The translations under genes and the position numbers were made by a program. DNA of 64,000 nt, taken from contig CAUYUJ010014271.1 of assembly GCA_963575745.1 (NCBI GenBank), positions 148,820 through 212,819 of the forward strand. Reading direction: 5' to 3'. The notes beneath the pieces were generated by a model. That model searched no databases, had not been told where the DNA came from, and saw only the letters and a list, made by a program, of their open reading frames with translations. The stretch is from Prorocentrum cordatum. Taxonomy: Eukaryota; Sar; Dinophyceae; Prorocentrales; Prorocentraceae. This document shows, piece after piece, positions 20,396-30,714 of this stretch. Every line of letters starts with the position of its first letter. Position 1 is the stretch's first letter.

Positions 20396-20482
20396 TTTGC
20401 ATTTCTTGGATCAGCGCTGGACGGAGCGCGCCAGGGGCGGCGACGGCGGTGGGGTGCCCAGCGCAGATCCAAGAAATCCGGC
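20396..20482. mobile_element. Short TIR element related to 11403-11536
   Basis: TTTCTTGGATCAGCGCTGG on the left pairs with CCCAGCGCAGATCCAAGAAA on the right (one internal difference plus edge changes). Upstream AAACTTTCGGAG and downstream GAATCATGTT words also match the 11.4 kb copy, so the true ends may lie slightly further out. 20006-20395 is otherwise unique with no supported gene. Confidence 0.6.
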
Positions 20483-21060
20483 CCTGAGAATCATGTTCGG
20501 GCAAATCTTACAATTTTTCTGTTCCTCGATGGCCGCCGTGCCTGCTGCAGCTGCCACGCACGGCGCTGCCAAGCGGCAGCGGGCGCCTCTGGCTGTGTAC
20601 CGAAAGTCGGCAAACGTGAATCTGGCTGATTCATGAGCTCATCGTCCTCCGCAACCGCGCTCTCGTCCACATCTCCCTCTTCACCGCCGCCATTGTCATC
20701 GTCGCACTCATTGTCGTCATCTTCCTCCTCCTCCTACTCCTCTCCCTCCCGATTTCGCTCCTTGCTCCTCGCCCTCTTGCTCGTTGTCCTCCTCGTCCTA
20801 ACTCCCGTCGTTGTGGATTGGCGCCAGCCTCCAGAATCCGCTAGGTATGCGAGGACACACAACAACGGGAAGTACAAGAAGGTCAGCAATCCTGCGGGCC
20901 CAGATCTCAAAAGTCGCTTCGACGTTTCTGTTTGCAGGTTATGTTCGTTGTTCAGATGCGTAGCTCGCCCCTGGACCTCTCGACACCTCCCCCAAAGCAA
21001 TGTGTTCCCCGTATCCTAGGATGGAGTTCTTGTTATTACCCAGACCGCGTCGCCTCTTCC
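20483..21060. other. Mostly unique, with a pyrimidine-rich patch
   Basis: 20640-20790 is TC-rich (CGTCCTCC, CATCTCC, CCTCCTACTCC). Nothing else recognised. Confidence 0.4.
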
Positions 21061-21069
21061 TCCCCAACC

Positions 21070-21310
21070 TGCCTCCTTCTTCTCCCACACTCACACCTAC
21101 ACTCAGTCACCACACTCACACCCACTCATACTCATATTCGCCCATAATCGGACCGATTCGCAGCCAGACTCACTCATACTCAGACCCACTCTTACCAAGC
21201 CTCAATCACACACCTCTCCCCCTCAGACCCAGTCACAATCATAAGCAGTCTTTACCTCACGCAAACTCAACTACATCGCTTCCCTCTCAGATTCACGCGT
21301 GCTCAGAATC
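21070..21310. repeat. CACTCA-type minisatellite, left block
   Basis: Degenerate 6-12 base units (CACACTCA, ACTCATACTC, CAGACTCACTC). The same family resumes at 21960 after the 130 bp repeats. Confidence 0.8.
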
Positions 21311-21960
21311 ACTCGCGCGCGCAGACTGTGAGGATGCGTCAGGCGAGGCGCTGGTTTCAGCAATCCAAAGAGCCGCCTGGAGTATTGCACGGGCCCGTGC
21401 ATGTCCACATTGTGGGAATGTCTCAACAGCAACATCATTTGCGGCCAAAGCCGATTGCGAAGATTTTTCCGGCGAGGCGCTGGCTTCAGCACTCCAATGG
21501 AGGAGCCGCCAGAAGGACTGTTGCACGGGCCCGTTCGCGCCCAGATTGTGGGAATGTCTCAAGCGGTTCTTCTGTTTCGGTGCCCAGCATCCGCTTTCAG
21601 AGTGTATTGTGGGGATGCCTCAAGCGGTTTGCTGATTTGATTTATGTCCCCTTTTCTTTCTGTGGTCTAAGGCTCGCCGCGATAGCATTCGTGGCACTTG
21701 GGCACCCAAAGTCGGAACCACCTGGGGTTGGAACATTCCGGAATTCGTGCTCAAACTGGGGGTGGGGAGCTCAGACGGTTTGCTTGTTTCTGCCCCCTTC
21801 CCAAAACTTCACTTTTGCAATCCAACGCTCACAGTGCTATAGGAGGCGTGCTATTTGGGCACTCTAAGGCGGAGCCGCCAGGGGGTGAGGACACTTCAGG
21901 ATTCGCGCTCAGATTGTGGGGGTGCCTCAGGCGGTGTGTCTGTCTCTGCTCCCCCCCATA
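21310..21960. repeat. Tandem repeat of about 100-150 bp, four to five copies
   Basis: Units share GCGAGGCGCTGG(T/C)TTCAGCA, GCACGGGCCCGT, CAGATTGTGGGAATGTCTCA and AGCGGTT. Good copies lie at about 21345-21425 and 21472-21570; more diverged ones at about 21700-21790 and 21860-21945. The array is inserted in, or flanked by, the CACTCA minisatellite. Confidence 0.75.
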
Positions 21961-22560
21961 ACACTCAGTACTTCACTCATTCACCCACTCACTCACGCAC
22001 GCACGCACTCAGTCAACCACGCACTCACCTCAGTCCACTCTTGCCCACTCGGACGCACGCATTCGCACGCGGACATACTCCTCGACACCTCTTCCTCACT
22101 CAGACTCACTCATCACGCTCAGACTCGCTCGTATTCAGGTTCGATCATATCCAGACTCACGCGTACCCACTCGTTCATGCTTAGGACCGCTCGAACTCTG
22201 ATTCACCCACAGACAGACCAACTCACAACTAGACTTACGCGCGCTCAGAATCACCAGCCCTCGGACTCACTCAAACTCAGACTACCTCGCACCCGGGCCC
22301 AGTCATACTCAGATGTAAGTACTCATCACACTCGAATGCCGACTCACACGCGCACTGACTCACTCACACGCATACCCAATTGCACCTAGACTCGCCCTCA
22401 TTCAGACCTACTCATACTGAGAACCACTCGTGTTCATATTGACTATGTCAAGATGCGCTTACACTCAAGCTCGATCACACCTGGATTCACGCACGCTCCG
22501 ACTCGCACGCGCTCAGGTCACCCACGCTCGCATTCATTCGCAAAACAAATCACACGTACA
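21960..22560. repeat. CACTCA-type minisatellite, right block
   Basis: About 600 bases of degenerate ACTCACNCNCAGACTCA-type units. Confidence 0.85.
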
Positions 22561-23475
22561 TTGCTGCCGGGATAAAGCGGGCGTGGTACCTGGGCGCCCC
22601 AAAAGCCAGCAGGCGCCAGAGAACGGGTGTAACAGCGCCATGCGCGCTTGCCTGACTTGCCGCGGGGAAAACGGCAAGAGGACCCCCCCTTGCTCTTCCA
22701 CTTGTGCTTCTCTCTCTCGTCTCACTTGAACGATGTCCAGAGGAGGAGGGCGTCACTGAACTCGTCGCTGTCGTCGTCGTCGTCATTGCTGCCACTGCCG
22801 TCTACGCGGACTCGCCCTCACACCCAGACGTCCATAGACAGAGCTCCTCAACGAAACGTGATAGGAGTATGATATGCACACAGAGAGATCTCCGCGTCGA
22901 GTACTTTGTCACCCGGATCGTGTCTTGATGTGAGACGAAGGTAAGACCAAGACAAACTCGGATGAGGACACATCGGAAATCTCCAGATGACAGCGGGAAT
23001 GGAAGATGTTTCGGGCGCCGCGGCCGTTTCAGAGCGTGCCAGAATGCCCTGACAGCGGTGCGGAACACACTGGAGCGATTTATCGGCGTCCCAGGCGTCC
23101 TCAGGATGCACGGCCCGCTTACAGTCCCGCCTCATGATGGCCCTGGGGTTCGGAACGGGCAACCGAATACCCAGTTCGGCTGACCAGGGCCAGCCAAGGC
23201 CAAGCCTAAGCCTCGACCCCCCGGGCCAGGCGGCTCCCGAACCCGTGCCAGCGGACGGAGGAGAAGAGGAGGGAGGGTGGAGGGAGATGGAGGGGAGGAA
23301 GGGAGAAGAGGGGAAGGAGAGAGGAGGGAGATGAACCCTGTTCTGCGCAGGTGCTGTGCCCCCGGCTGCCATACATTGGTCCGGGACGGCCCAGCGAAGG
23401 GGGCCCCACGGAGCCCCAAGACCGATCCCAAGAAAGCACAGAGACGGTCCAAATAAGCCCCTACCAGAGCTTTTC
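22561..23475. other. Unique GC-rich interval, nothing recognised
   Basis: A GGGAGGAGAGG purine-rich patch lies at 23255-23330. No gene or RNA supported. Confidence 0.4.
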
Positions 23476-23477
23476 CA

Positions 23478-23555
23478 GAATTGTTGTTGTTGTGGTGGTT
23501 GCGGTTGCGGTTGTGGTTGTGGTTGTGGTTGTTGATATTGTTGTGGTTGTTATGG

Positions 23556-23590
<35 letters not shown>

Positions 23591-23628
23591 ACTGTTGTTG
23601 TTGTCGTTGTTGTTGTTGCTGAAGAATA
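23478..23628. repeat. GTT/TGT microsatellite
   Basis: About 150 bases of GTTGTTG and GGTTGT units; similar in type to 1709-1860 and 24893-24985. Confidence 0.95.
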
Positions 23629-23739
23629 ATTATTGTTGATCCCCCCTCACCGGTGCACGCTGTTTTTCTCAATCAAAGTGTGCCCCTCGACGCTCGCACC
23701 CTGTTTTTTGCCAGGGAAAGTCTTGGTGCTCAAACTGTG

Positions 23740-24270
23740 CCCCTGGCCCCCCGGATTACAACCACAACGGCTCCCGCCTGAGACTTCCTCCAAATTTACT
23801 CAGGACCCCCGCTCCTGAGACTTCTTCATCATTTACTCAGGATCGGTGCTCCCGCCTGTGGCTTCCTCGCAATTTAGTCATGACCCCCGCTCCCATCTGA
23901 GACTTCCTCACAAGTTGCTAAGGAACGGCGCTCCCGTTTGGGACTTCATCGCAATTGAATCAAGACTTCTCGCAATTTAATCAAAAACCCCGCTCCCGCC
24001 AAAAAAACCCTTCACATTTTATTTAAGAATTGCGCTCTCGCCTGTGATTTCCATGCAATGTATTCTGACATCACGTTTTCGACGCTCAGGAAACACGCTG
24101 CGCCAAGGACGCCGTTACAATTTACTTAGTGACCGCGCTCTCGCCATACTCAGGCATCCCGCTTGAATATCCCACCCGCCAGACCCGCCCGTCAGGGGCT
24201 CGCCCGCCCGTCGTGGGCTCCCCCCCGAGACTTCCTTCAGGAACGGCGCTTTCGCTTAGGACTTCCTCGA
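23740..24270. repeat. 42 bp tandem repeat family, main array
   Basis: Ten or so degenerate units with GCTCCCGCCTGAGACTTCCT and CAATTTACTCAGGACCCC-like halves. The blocks at 1-170 and 1005-1165 are the same family. Confidence 0.8.
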
Positions 24271-24289
24271 ACGTTCAAGCTCTTACCTT

Positions 24290-24450
24290 CCTGCTCCTCC
24301 TCCCTCTCCCTCCTCCCTCCTCCCTCCTCTCCTCCCTTCTCTCTCCCTCCTCTCTTCCCTCATCCTTATGCCTCTCTGTCCTATCCCCTCTCCCTCCTCT
24401 CCCTCCTCCTTTCTCCCTCCCCTATCCTGCCTCCTCCCTCCGTTGTTCTT

Positions 24451-24482
<32 letters not shown>

Positions 24483-24484
24483 CC

Positions 24485-24518
<34 letters not shown>

Positions 24519-24585
24519 TGCTCTCTCTCTCTCTGTCTCTCTCTCTCTCTCTCTCCTTCTCTACCTATATATATATATATATGCA
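24290..24585. repeat. CTC, CT and TA microsatellites
   Basis: CCTCCCTC units to about 24440, a nearly pure CT run at 24450-24560, then ATATATATATATAT at 24568-24582. Confidence 0.95.
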
Positions 24586-25770
24586 TCTAATGAACCGCTC
24601 CCCTCTTCGCTCCTTCTCTCCTGGCGTTTTCCCTCTTCCTTCGTCCCTCCCCGCCCCTGCCTCCCACTTTCCCTCGTTCTCCCCCTCCTCTTTTTGCAAG
24701 GCCCACACCAATTCCAATGGCGGGCACATGTACGCCCACGAACGGTTGTCCGTCCGTTCAGGTTTGCCCGCCTGTCTGAGCCCGCCGCCCCCCGCAAAGA
24801 GAAATAATCCCCCCAAAGGGAGTGTGATCGAAGACAAAAAGGGCGGGTATCGAGGGTGTGGGGAACTCGTTTTGAATGGCACGCGGGCAAGTGTTGTTGT
24901 TGGTTGTTGTTGTTGTTGTTGTTGGTGTTGTTGTTGCTGTTGTTGTGGTTGTTGTTGTTGTTGTTTTGTTTGTGTTGTTGTGCCGGCCTTCTGCGCGGTG
25001 CTCGAACAGTCGCCACATAGACTTCTTCGCTGGCAAGCAGTGTGGCGCAGGAGGAGGAGGAATAGGAGGAGGCGGAGGAGGAGGAGGAGGAGGCGGAGGA
25101 GGAGGAGGGGAAGAGGGAGTGGGTCTCGTGGAACCAGCACCCAAGCCAATGCTCTGGCGTGGTCAATCGGAACTTCCCTGGGGAGGCCACCGTCTCTGCA
25201 GTGTGCTGACTCCCCAGACTGCAAGAGCTTCACTGCTGCCGAGCCCATGGAAGCACTGGGACCCGTTGCATTTTTCAGGAGCCATTTGCCCCTGTGAGCC
25301 GGGTTCGGAAGGCGCTGACCTGATAGTCGCGAAGACCAAAGTGCTGTTTATCTCGTTGCGCCTGGTCCTGGGAGCTCGCAGTGCCGATCTGGAACAGAGG
25401 AGAAAGAAGAGGAGCAGCAGCAGCATGGGCAGGAGGAGCGGGAGGAGCGGGATGACCAAGGGACAGCGAGGGAGATAAAAGCAGGGGGGGCGACAATGAC
25501 ACTGAATGACTCGTACCTAGAAATGTGGCCCGCTATGGGGAGAGAACGCCGTTCTCAACGACGGGAGCAAACCGCCGATCCTAAACCGAGGCCAGAGCTA
25601 CAGCGGGAACACATCGCTTTCAAACACCTACAACGTTCCGATTGGAAGAAACCACATGAACTTCAAACACCTGAAATCCAGCGTGAAAACAAGGCGCCAG
25701 TATGGTGGGATACTTTCATCACGCATTCGGGGGAGAGGCAAATACTACATTAAGTTATTGCGGAGGGGGG
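24586..25770. other. Mixed unique DNA with GTT (24893-24985) and GGA (25042-25112) tracts
   Basis: The GTT run and the GGAGGAGG run are clear. The remaining text has no recognisable coding domain. Confidence 0.6.
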
Positions 25771-26405
25771 GGGAAGATGAGGAGGGAGGAGGATGAGGAG
25801 GTGGAGGAGGAAAAGGAGGGAGGGAGGGTGGGACTGGAGAGGGAGGGAGGGGAGAGGGAGAACCAAGCGGAGGGAGGAGGAAGAGGCGGAGGAGTAGGAG
25901 GAGGAAAAGGGGCCGGGGGATTGTGGAGTTCCTCGTCGTTGTCATACGGTTTGTATCGAGTGAAACGCTCTTCCACCCTTAAATTTTGATTTTGTTTCGT
26001 CATTTTTCTTTTCGCCGTGATCCCCTCATACTAGTCTTGTCTTGTTATATCGCTCTCTAGTGTTCTGTCCCTCTCTCACTCTTTGTCTCTCTCTCTCTCT
26101 TTGTCTCTTTGTCTCTCTCTCTCTCTCTTTGTCTATCTCCTGCACCAGGCCAACGCATGCCGATGCGATGCAGGAGGAGGAGGAGGAGGAGGAGGAGGAG
26201 GAGGGGGAGGCGGAAGGAGAGGAGGACGCCACAGAGTACGCACACCACTGAAAGACGCACGCGCGAACTCAGTGTGAAAGCCTCGCGCGCTCTGGAACCC
26301 CGAAGGGCTCCACAATCCCCCGTTCTCGAGAAAGAGGGGGGGGGGAAAGGAAGAGGAAAAGGAGGAGGAAGAAGAGGAGGAGGGAGGGGGTAGGAGGAGG
26401 AGGAT
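25770..26405. repeat. Purine-rich GGA tracts, CT run, GGA tract
   Basis: GGA-rich at 25765-25915, CTCTCT at 26085-26135, GGAGGA at 26170-26215 and GGAAGAGG at 26335-26402. Here the purine strand is plus, opposite to the 4-20 kb tracts. Confidence 0.85.
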
Positions 26406-26670
26406 GTAAACCCAAGAGTCATCAACGAGGTTGTAATGAACCCTCTCTCCACGCCCTTTCTTCGCAGGCCCCTACAACGGTTCATTTGCATTGAGGGAAC
26501 AGCCTCGTTGGAAGACAACCGTTTGAAGATCCTGAAGCGTGCCAAAACATTGCTCTCGGGATTTCAACGCCGCATATCAACCTGACTGCTGCGTCTTGAC
26601 GATCCGGAATCGTACCATAACTCATATAGCTCAACGACTACAGAATTGAATTACATACGAATTGAAAAAT

Positions 26671-26688
26671 CAAGTAAAATTTTACTTG
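26671..26688. repeat. Perfect 18 bp palindrome, copy 1
   Basis: CAAGTAAAATTTTACTTG is fully self-complementary. An identical copy is at 46330-46347 and the related CAAGCAAAATTTTGCTTG is tandemly repeated at 36275-36400. Confidence 0.8.
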
Positions 26689-26829
26689 GTGTTTTTTGTT
26701 CACGATGGGGAAGGCTGGAAAATATGATGCTGATGAATGGGGGTGGGCGATGTGAGAGATCCGAAGACATGTGAGGCGGGATCGAACCAGGGAGGATACG
26801 ATTGAGAATGATGAAGTGCCAGAGGGACA

Positions 26830-27014
26830 TTAGAAGAGTAGGGGAAGGACGGCGCCGACGGTCGGCATGGCTGGAGTGGCGCGTGGGAACCACGCCCGCC
26901 TCATGTCGCAGCAAGCAACTGCGGCAACGTCGCCCATCGAGGCTGCATGTGGTTCAGGCTCGTCCGTGAGATTTTGAACTTTGTGTGAGGCCACAATCCT
27001 GAACATTTCGTTGG
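26830..27014 (-). CDS. Possible terminal exon, unknown function
   Basis: A minus-strand open frame ends with TAA at 26832-26830. It is preceded by a textbook-looking acceptor, a run of TGTTTTGTTTTGTTTTTCGC followed by AG (plus 27015-27037). The translation (about 61 residues, beginning ANEMFRIVASHKVQNLTDEP) lacks repeat bias but matches no family I know. No matching donor or upstream exon could be assigned; minus-strand frames at 27158-27505 are hydrophobic but unconvincing. The frame alone is weak evidence; the acceptor raises it slightly. Confidence 0.25.
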
Positions 27015-27037
27015 CTGCGAAAAACAAAACAAAACAG

Positions 27038-27555
27038 CAATAACATGGGCGCGGGCACCTCCTTATTCCCCCTCCCTAAGTAAGAGAGGAGTAGACAACG
27101 AGCGCATCACCGCTAGAGTATGCACATTATAAAAATAAAGCAGGGTACCGATACGCGTCACAGAGCAGCAGACTGGACGTAATCTCCATAGGGTAGGAAT
27201 AGACTAGAGAAAACACGAGAGTTAGTGTATGCGTCGAGCAAGTTTGTTCCAGTAATGCGGAAGGCGAATCGAGTACGACTGGCTCCTGAGCAACGAAGCG
27301 CGAAACCCACATGAGCACCGACCAGTACTCCAGAACAGGAAAGAGTCATGTGAAACCAGTGTGTGGCATGTGGTAGTAGGACGACGTAGAGCTGGTATAT
27401 ACTCATCGTGACGAAAAGCCATACCATGTGCAATTGGGAGCGCAGCACTTGTGAACACCCTCCTCGGTGAAACCTCCTACGGGGCAACGCATCGGCAAGT
27501 GTCACTGGCGCGTCCCTTTCAGCTCCGCATGCGGCTACGAAGCGCGCGCGGGGTG
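27038..27555. other. Unique interval, nothing recognised
   Basis: Normal base composition and frames open on the minus strand, but no family signature; possibly part of a gene with the exon at 26830-27014. Confidence 0.3.
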
Positions 27556-27560
27556 CGCCA

Positions 27561-27840
27561 CAATGCGTGTGTGTGTGTGTGTGGTCTGTGTGTGTTGGTG
27601 TGTGTGTGTGCGTGCGTGCGCGTGTCTGTGTGTGTGTGTTGGTGTGTGTGGTGTGTATAAGTGTGGTGCTGGTGGTGGTGGGTGGTGGTGGTGGTGGTGG
27701 CGATGGTGGTGGTGGTGGTGGTGGTATGTGTGTGTGCGCGTGTGTGTGCGTGCGTGTGCGCGTGTTGATGCTGGTGGTCGCGGTGGGTGGGCGGGCGGAG
27801 TGAATGGGAGGGTGTGGGGGGAAGGGGCGGGGAAGGGGGG
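27561..27840. repeat. GT, GTG and GGGC-rich simple repeat
   Basis: GTGTGTGTG at 27568-27655, GGTGGTGGTGG at 27668-27725, GTGCGTG at 27728-27765, then a G-rich end. Adjoins the 90 bp satellite, as does a similar tract at 43065-43260. Confidence 0.95.
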
Positions 27841-27869
27841 GGGCATGCCAACGTCGTCACTTGGGCCTT

Positions 27870-28790
27870 AGATGGGGCTCCTCATGGGCCACGAGCCGTC
27901 TGAGGGGCGCGTCGTAACGGGCGACGCGGGCGCGCGTAAACGTCGCCGTCGGGGCTTCAAGCGAGGCTCCCCGTGGGGCCACGGGACGCGTTAGCGGTGC
28001 GCCGTGATGCGCGGCGCGGGTGCACGCAGAGGTCGCCAGTGGAGCTATAGGCGGAGCTCCCTACGCGGCCACGAACCGCGCGAGCGGTGTGCCCTTCTTG
28101 GGGGCGCGGGCGCGTGCGTACGTCGGCACTGGGGCTTTACGTGGACCTCCCTATGGGGCCGCGGACCGTGCGAAGTGTGCGCCGTAATGAATGGCGCGGG
28201 CGCATGTGCACGTCGCCATTGGGGCCTTCGGCGGCGCTCGCTTTGGGGCCATGAACACTGCGACAGGCGCGCCGTCATGGGCGGCGCAAGCGCATGCAAA
28301 CATCGCCGGTGGTGCCGTACAGGGAGCTCGCTGCGTGGCCACGAACGGCGCGCGGGTGCGCTGTCATGGTCTGCGCGGGCGTATGTAAACGCCGCCGCTG
28401 AGGCCTTCGGTGGAGCACCCTATGGAGCGTTGGCGCATGTGACATCGCCACTGCGGTCTTGGGCGGAGCTCCCCATGACGGCACGAAACGTTTGAGGGGT
28501 GCGCCGTTACGGGCGGCGCGGACGCATGTGGACGTCGCCACTGGGTGGATTTGGCGGAGCCCCCCATGGGGCTGCGGACCGTGTGAGGGGCGCGTCGCCA
28601 TGGGTGGCGCCGACGTATGTCAACGTCGCCGCGGGGGCTTTACGTGGGGATCCGTACGGGGCCATGAAGCGCGTGATGGGCGCGCCGTAATGGGCGGCGC
28701 GGACGCATGCAGACGTCGCCACTGGGAACTCGCATGAAATTCCCTACGCGGTCACGAAGCGCGTGGAGGGGTGCGCCGACATTGACGCAC
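27870..28790. repeat. 90 bp satellite, array 1
   Basis: About ten degenerate units with GGCGCGGACGCATG(T/C), ACGTCGCCA, GGAGCTCCCTATGGGGCCAC and GAACCGTGCGA(G/T)GGGCGCGCCGT. Landmarks near 28011, 28108, 28194, 28286, 28375, 28518, 28607 and 28699 give a spacing of about 90 bases. The same satellite is at 42960-43935. Confidence 0.9.
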
Positions 28791-29825
28791 GGAGCGCAGG
28801 ACAGTGGCGGGATGATTGGGGGGAGGGGGAGGGCGGGAAGTAAGGTGACGCGTGGCGCCGTCGCTTCAGACCGAGGGCCCCAACGCAGAATTGCCTTGGG
28901 AACTGATGCAGTGGGGGTTACAACGGTGTTAGGAAAGCAGGAAAGCAGAGGGCATAGCAGAAGTGCACAAACCTGTTGGAACAAGGGACGGGGTTGGGCA
29001 GACGCACTGCGGCCCTGGGCTCGCGCGATCGCGACGTAGGCCTTGTGGGCCGACAAGCAACCCGACGCTTCCCAGGCAACGGGGCAACGCTGTAGGATGC
29101 TGCGCCGCGGCGCGTCAACGATGTCTTCCAGCATGGCAATTGCAATCAGAGCCCGTCGGCGAAGAATGGCGAACGTAGAGCGGGAGGAGCGCCCGATCGG
29201 AATATGGATTGCATTGGCAGGGCAAAACCAAACTAGAACCCCCCCCGCCTCCTTCCCCCTCCCGCATGTGCCCCCCTCCCCCCTTCCCGTTCGCAACGCC
29301 CCGCCCGCCGCTGCCCCGCTCCCCCCCGACAGTCCACCGCCGCTTTCCCGCGCGCCGCCAAGCCCGCGCGCCATCAGGCCCTGTCGGCCACAAGCCAAGC
29401 CCAACCATCCCCCTTATCGCCCCCTGCCGCTCGCCCACGGCGCCCGCCCGTATCCGCGGCGCGCCTTGCAATCGCTCGCTGCCCGCCTCTGCACTTCCAC
29501 GTCGGGCATGCTCGGGATCGGCCATCGGACGGCGTCGCCGCCCCGAAAGGCCCCGCGCCCTCGACCAATCACCCCGGCGCAACATGCGCAACCGCTTGCC
29601 CGCCGCAGCCGCCCGCTCGCCCGCCTGGGAGGGGGGGGGCACGGGGTGCCAAGGCGCACGCGCCTGATGTGCCGCCAAGGTTCGCACCGAAATATAACGC
29701 GGAAAGGCCCGCTCCGCAATCGGCGGAGGGGGGGGAGGGGGGGGGGGGGCGATCGCGAAGGGGCGGGGGGGGGGGAGGGGCGCGTCGTTAAATCGAAAAG
29801 CCGCGGGGGGGGGGGGGGGGGGGGG
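28791..29825. other. Unique GC-rich interval with G-runs at its right end
   Basis: No domain recognised. Runs of 9-20 G at 29725-29825 may mark the edge of the AAATCGGAAGGACGGGG repeats. Confidence 0.35.
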
Positions 29826-29827
29826 CA

Positions 29828-30008
29828 AAAATCTGAGGACGGGGGCGGGAAAGGGGGGGGCTCTGCAAAAACTGGAAGGACTTTTTGCAAAAATAAGAAG
29901 GACGGCGAGGGGGGGGCGATGGGGGGGGATTTTGCACATATTGGAGACGGCGGGGATTTCGCAAAAATCTACAGGACGGGGGCGAGCGGGGACTTTGCGC
30001 AAATCGGA
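29828..30008. repeat. TTGCAAAAATCGGAAGGACGGGG-type repeat, left block
   Basis: Units of about 45 bases combining a (T/C)TTTGCAAAAAT core, GGAAGGACGG and G-runs. The same family lies at 35205-35490, so these two blocks bracket composite repeat copy 1 but not copy 2. Confidence 0.75.
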
Positions 30009-30269
30009 CTACAGGCAGAGTCCATTGCACAGGACACGCGACAGGGCACAAGACTCTTCCGACGGCAACATGACCTCCCAGAACCACAGGACACAAGGGT
30101 ACCCTCTCGGGGCCGCGACCGCGGTCACCCGCGGCCGACCCGCGCCCCCGCGACGGGGGGCCAACGTCGGACAGGACACCAAGGGTGTCCGACAGGCCGC
30201 GCCGCCCACCGCGCAGAAAAGTAAATCATGATGCGCCGCACGCGCCCACCTCCCTCTGGGGGCGGTCAC

Positions 30270-30714
30270 GCGACCTGTCGCCATGGCAGAAGACCAGAGA
30301 GCATGGGCGCGGACGCGGACGGCGCAAACGAGAGGACGCGCAGACCACCCTCCCGCGGGAGAGCGACCTGTCGCAATGGCAGAAGACCAGAGAACATGGG
30401 CGCGGACGCGGACGGCGCAAACGAGAGGACGCGCAGACCACCCTCCCGCGGGAAAGCGACCTCTCGCCATGGCAGAAGACCAGAGAACATGGGCGCGGAC
30501 GCGGACGGCGCAAACGAGAGGACGCGCAGACCACCCTCCCGCGGGAGAGCGACCTGCCTCCATGGCAGGAGACCAGAGAACATGGGCGCGGACGCGGACG
30601 GCGCAAACGAGAGGACGCGCAGACCACCATTCCGCGGGAGAGCGACCTGTCGCCATGGCAGAAGACCAGAGAACATTGGCGCGGACGCGGACGGAACAAA
30701 CGAGAGGACGCGCG
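30270..30714. repeat. 93 bp tandem repeat, five copies
   Basis: ATGGCAGAAGACCAGAGA recurs at 30283, 30376, 30469, 30561 (ATGGCAGGAGACC) and 30655. Because 93 is divisible by three, frames stay open through the array and read as 31-residue repeats; nothing shows that they are translated. Confidence 0.95.

Noticed and set aside
29115-30002. Long minus-strand frame at 29.1-30.0 kb
   Set aside because: Proline/arginine-rich translation from GC- and G-run-rich DNA; no recognisable domain.
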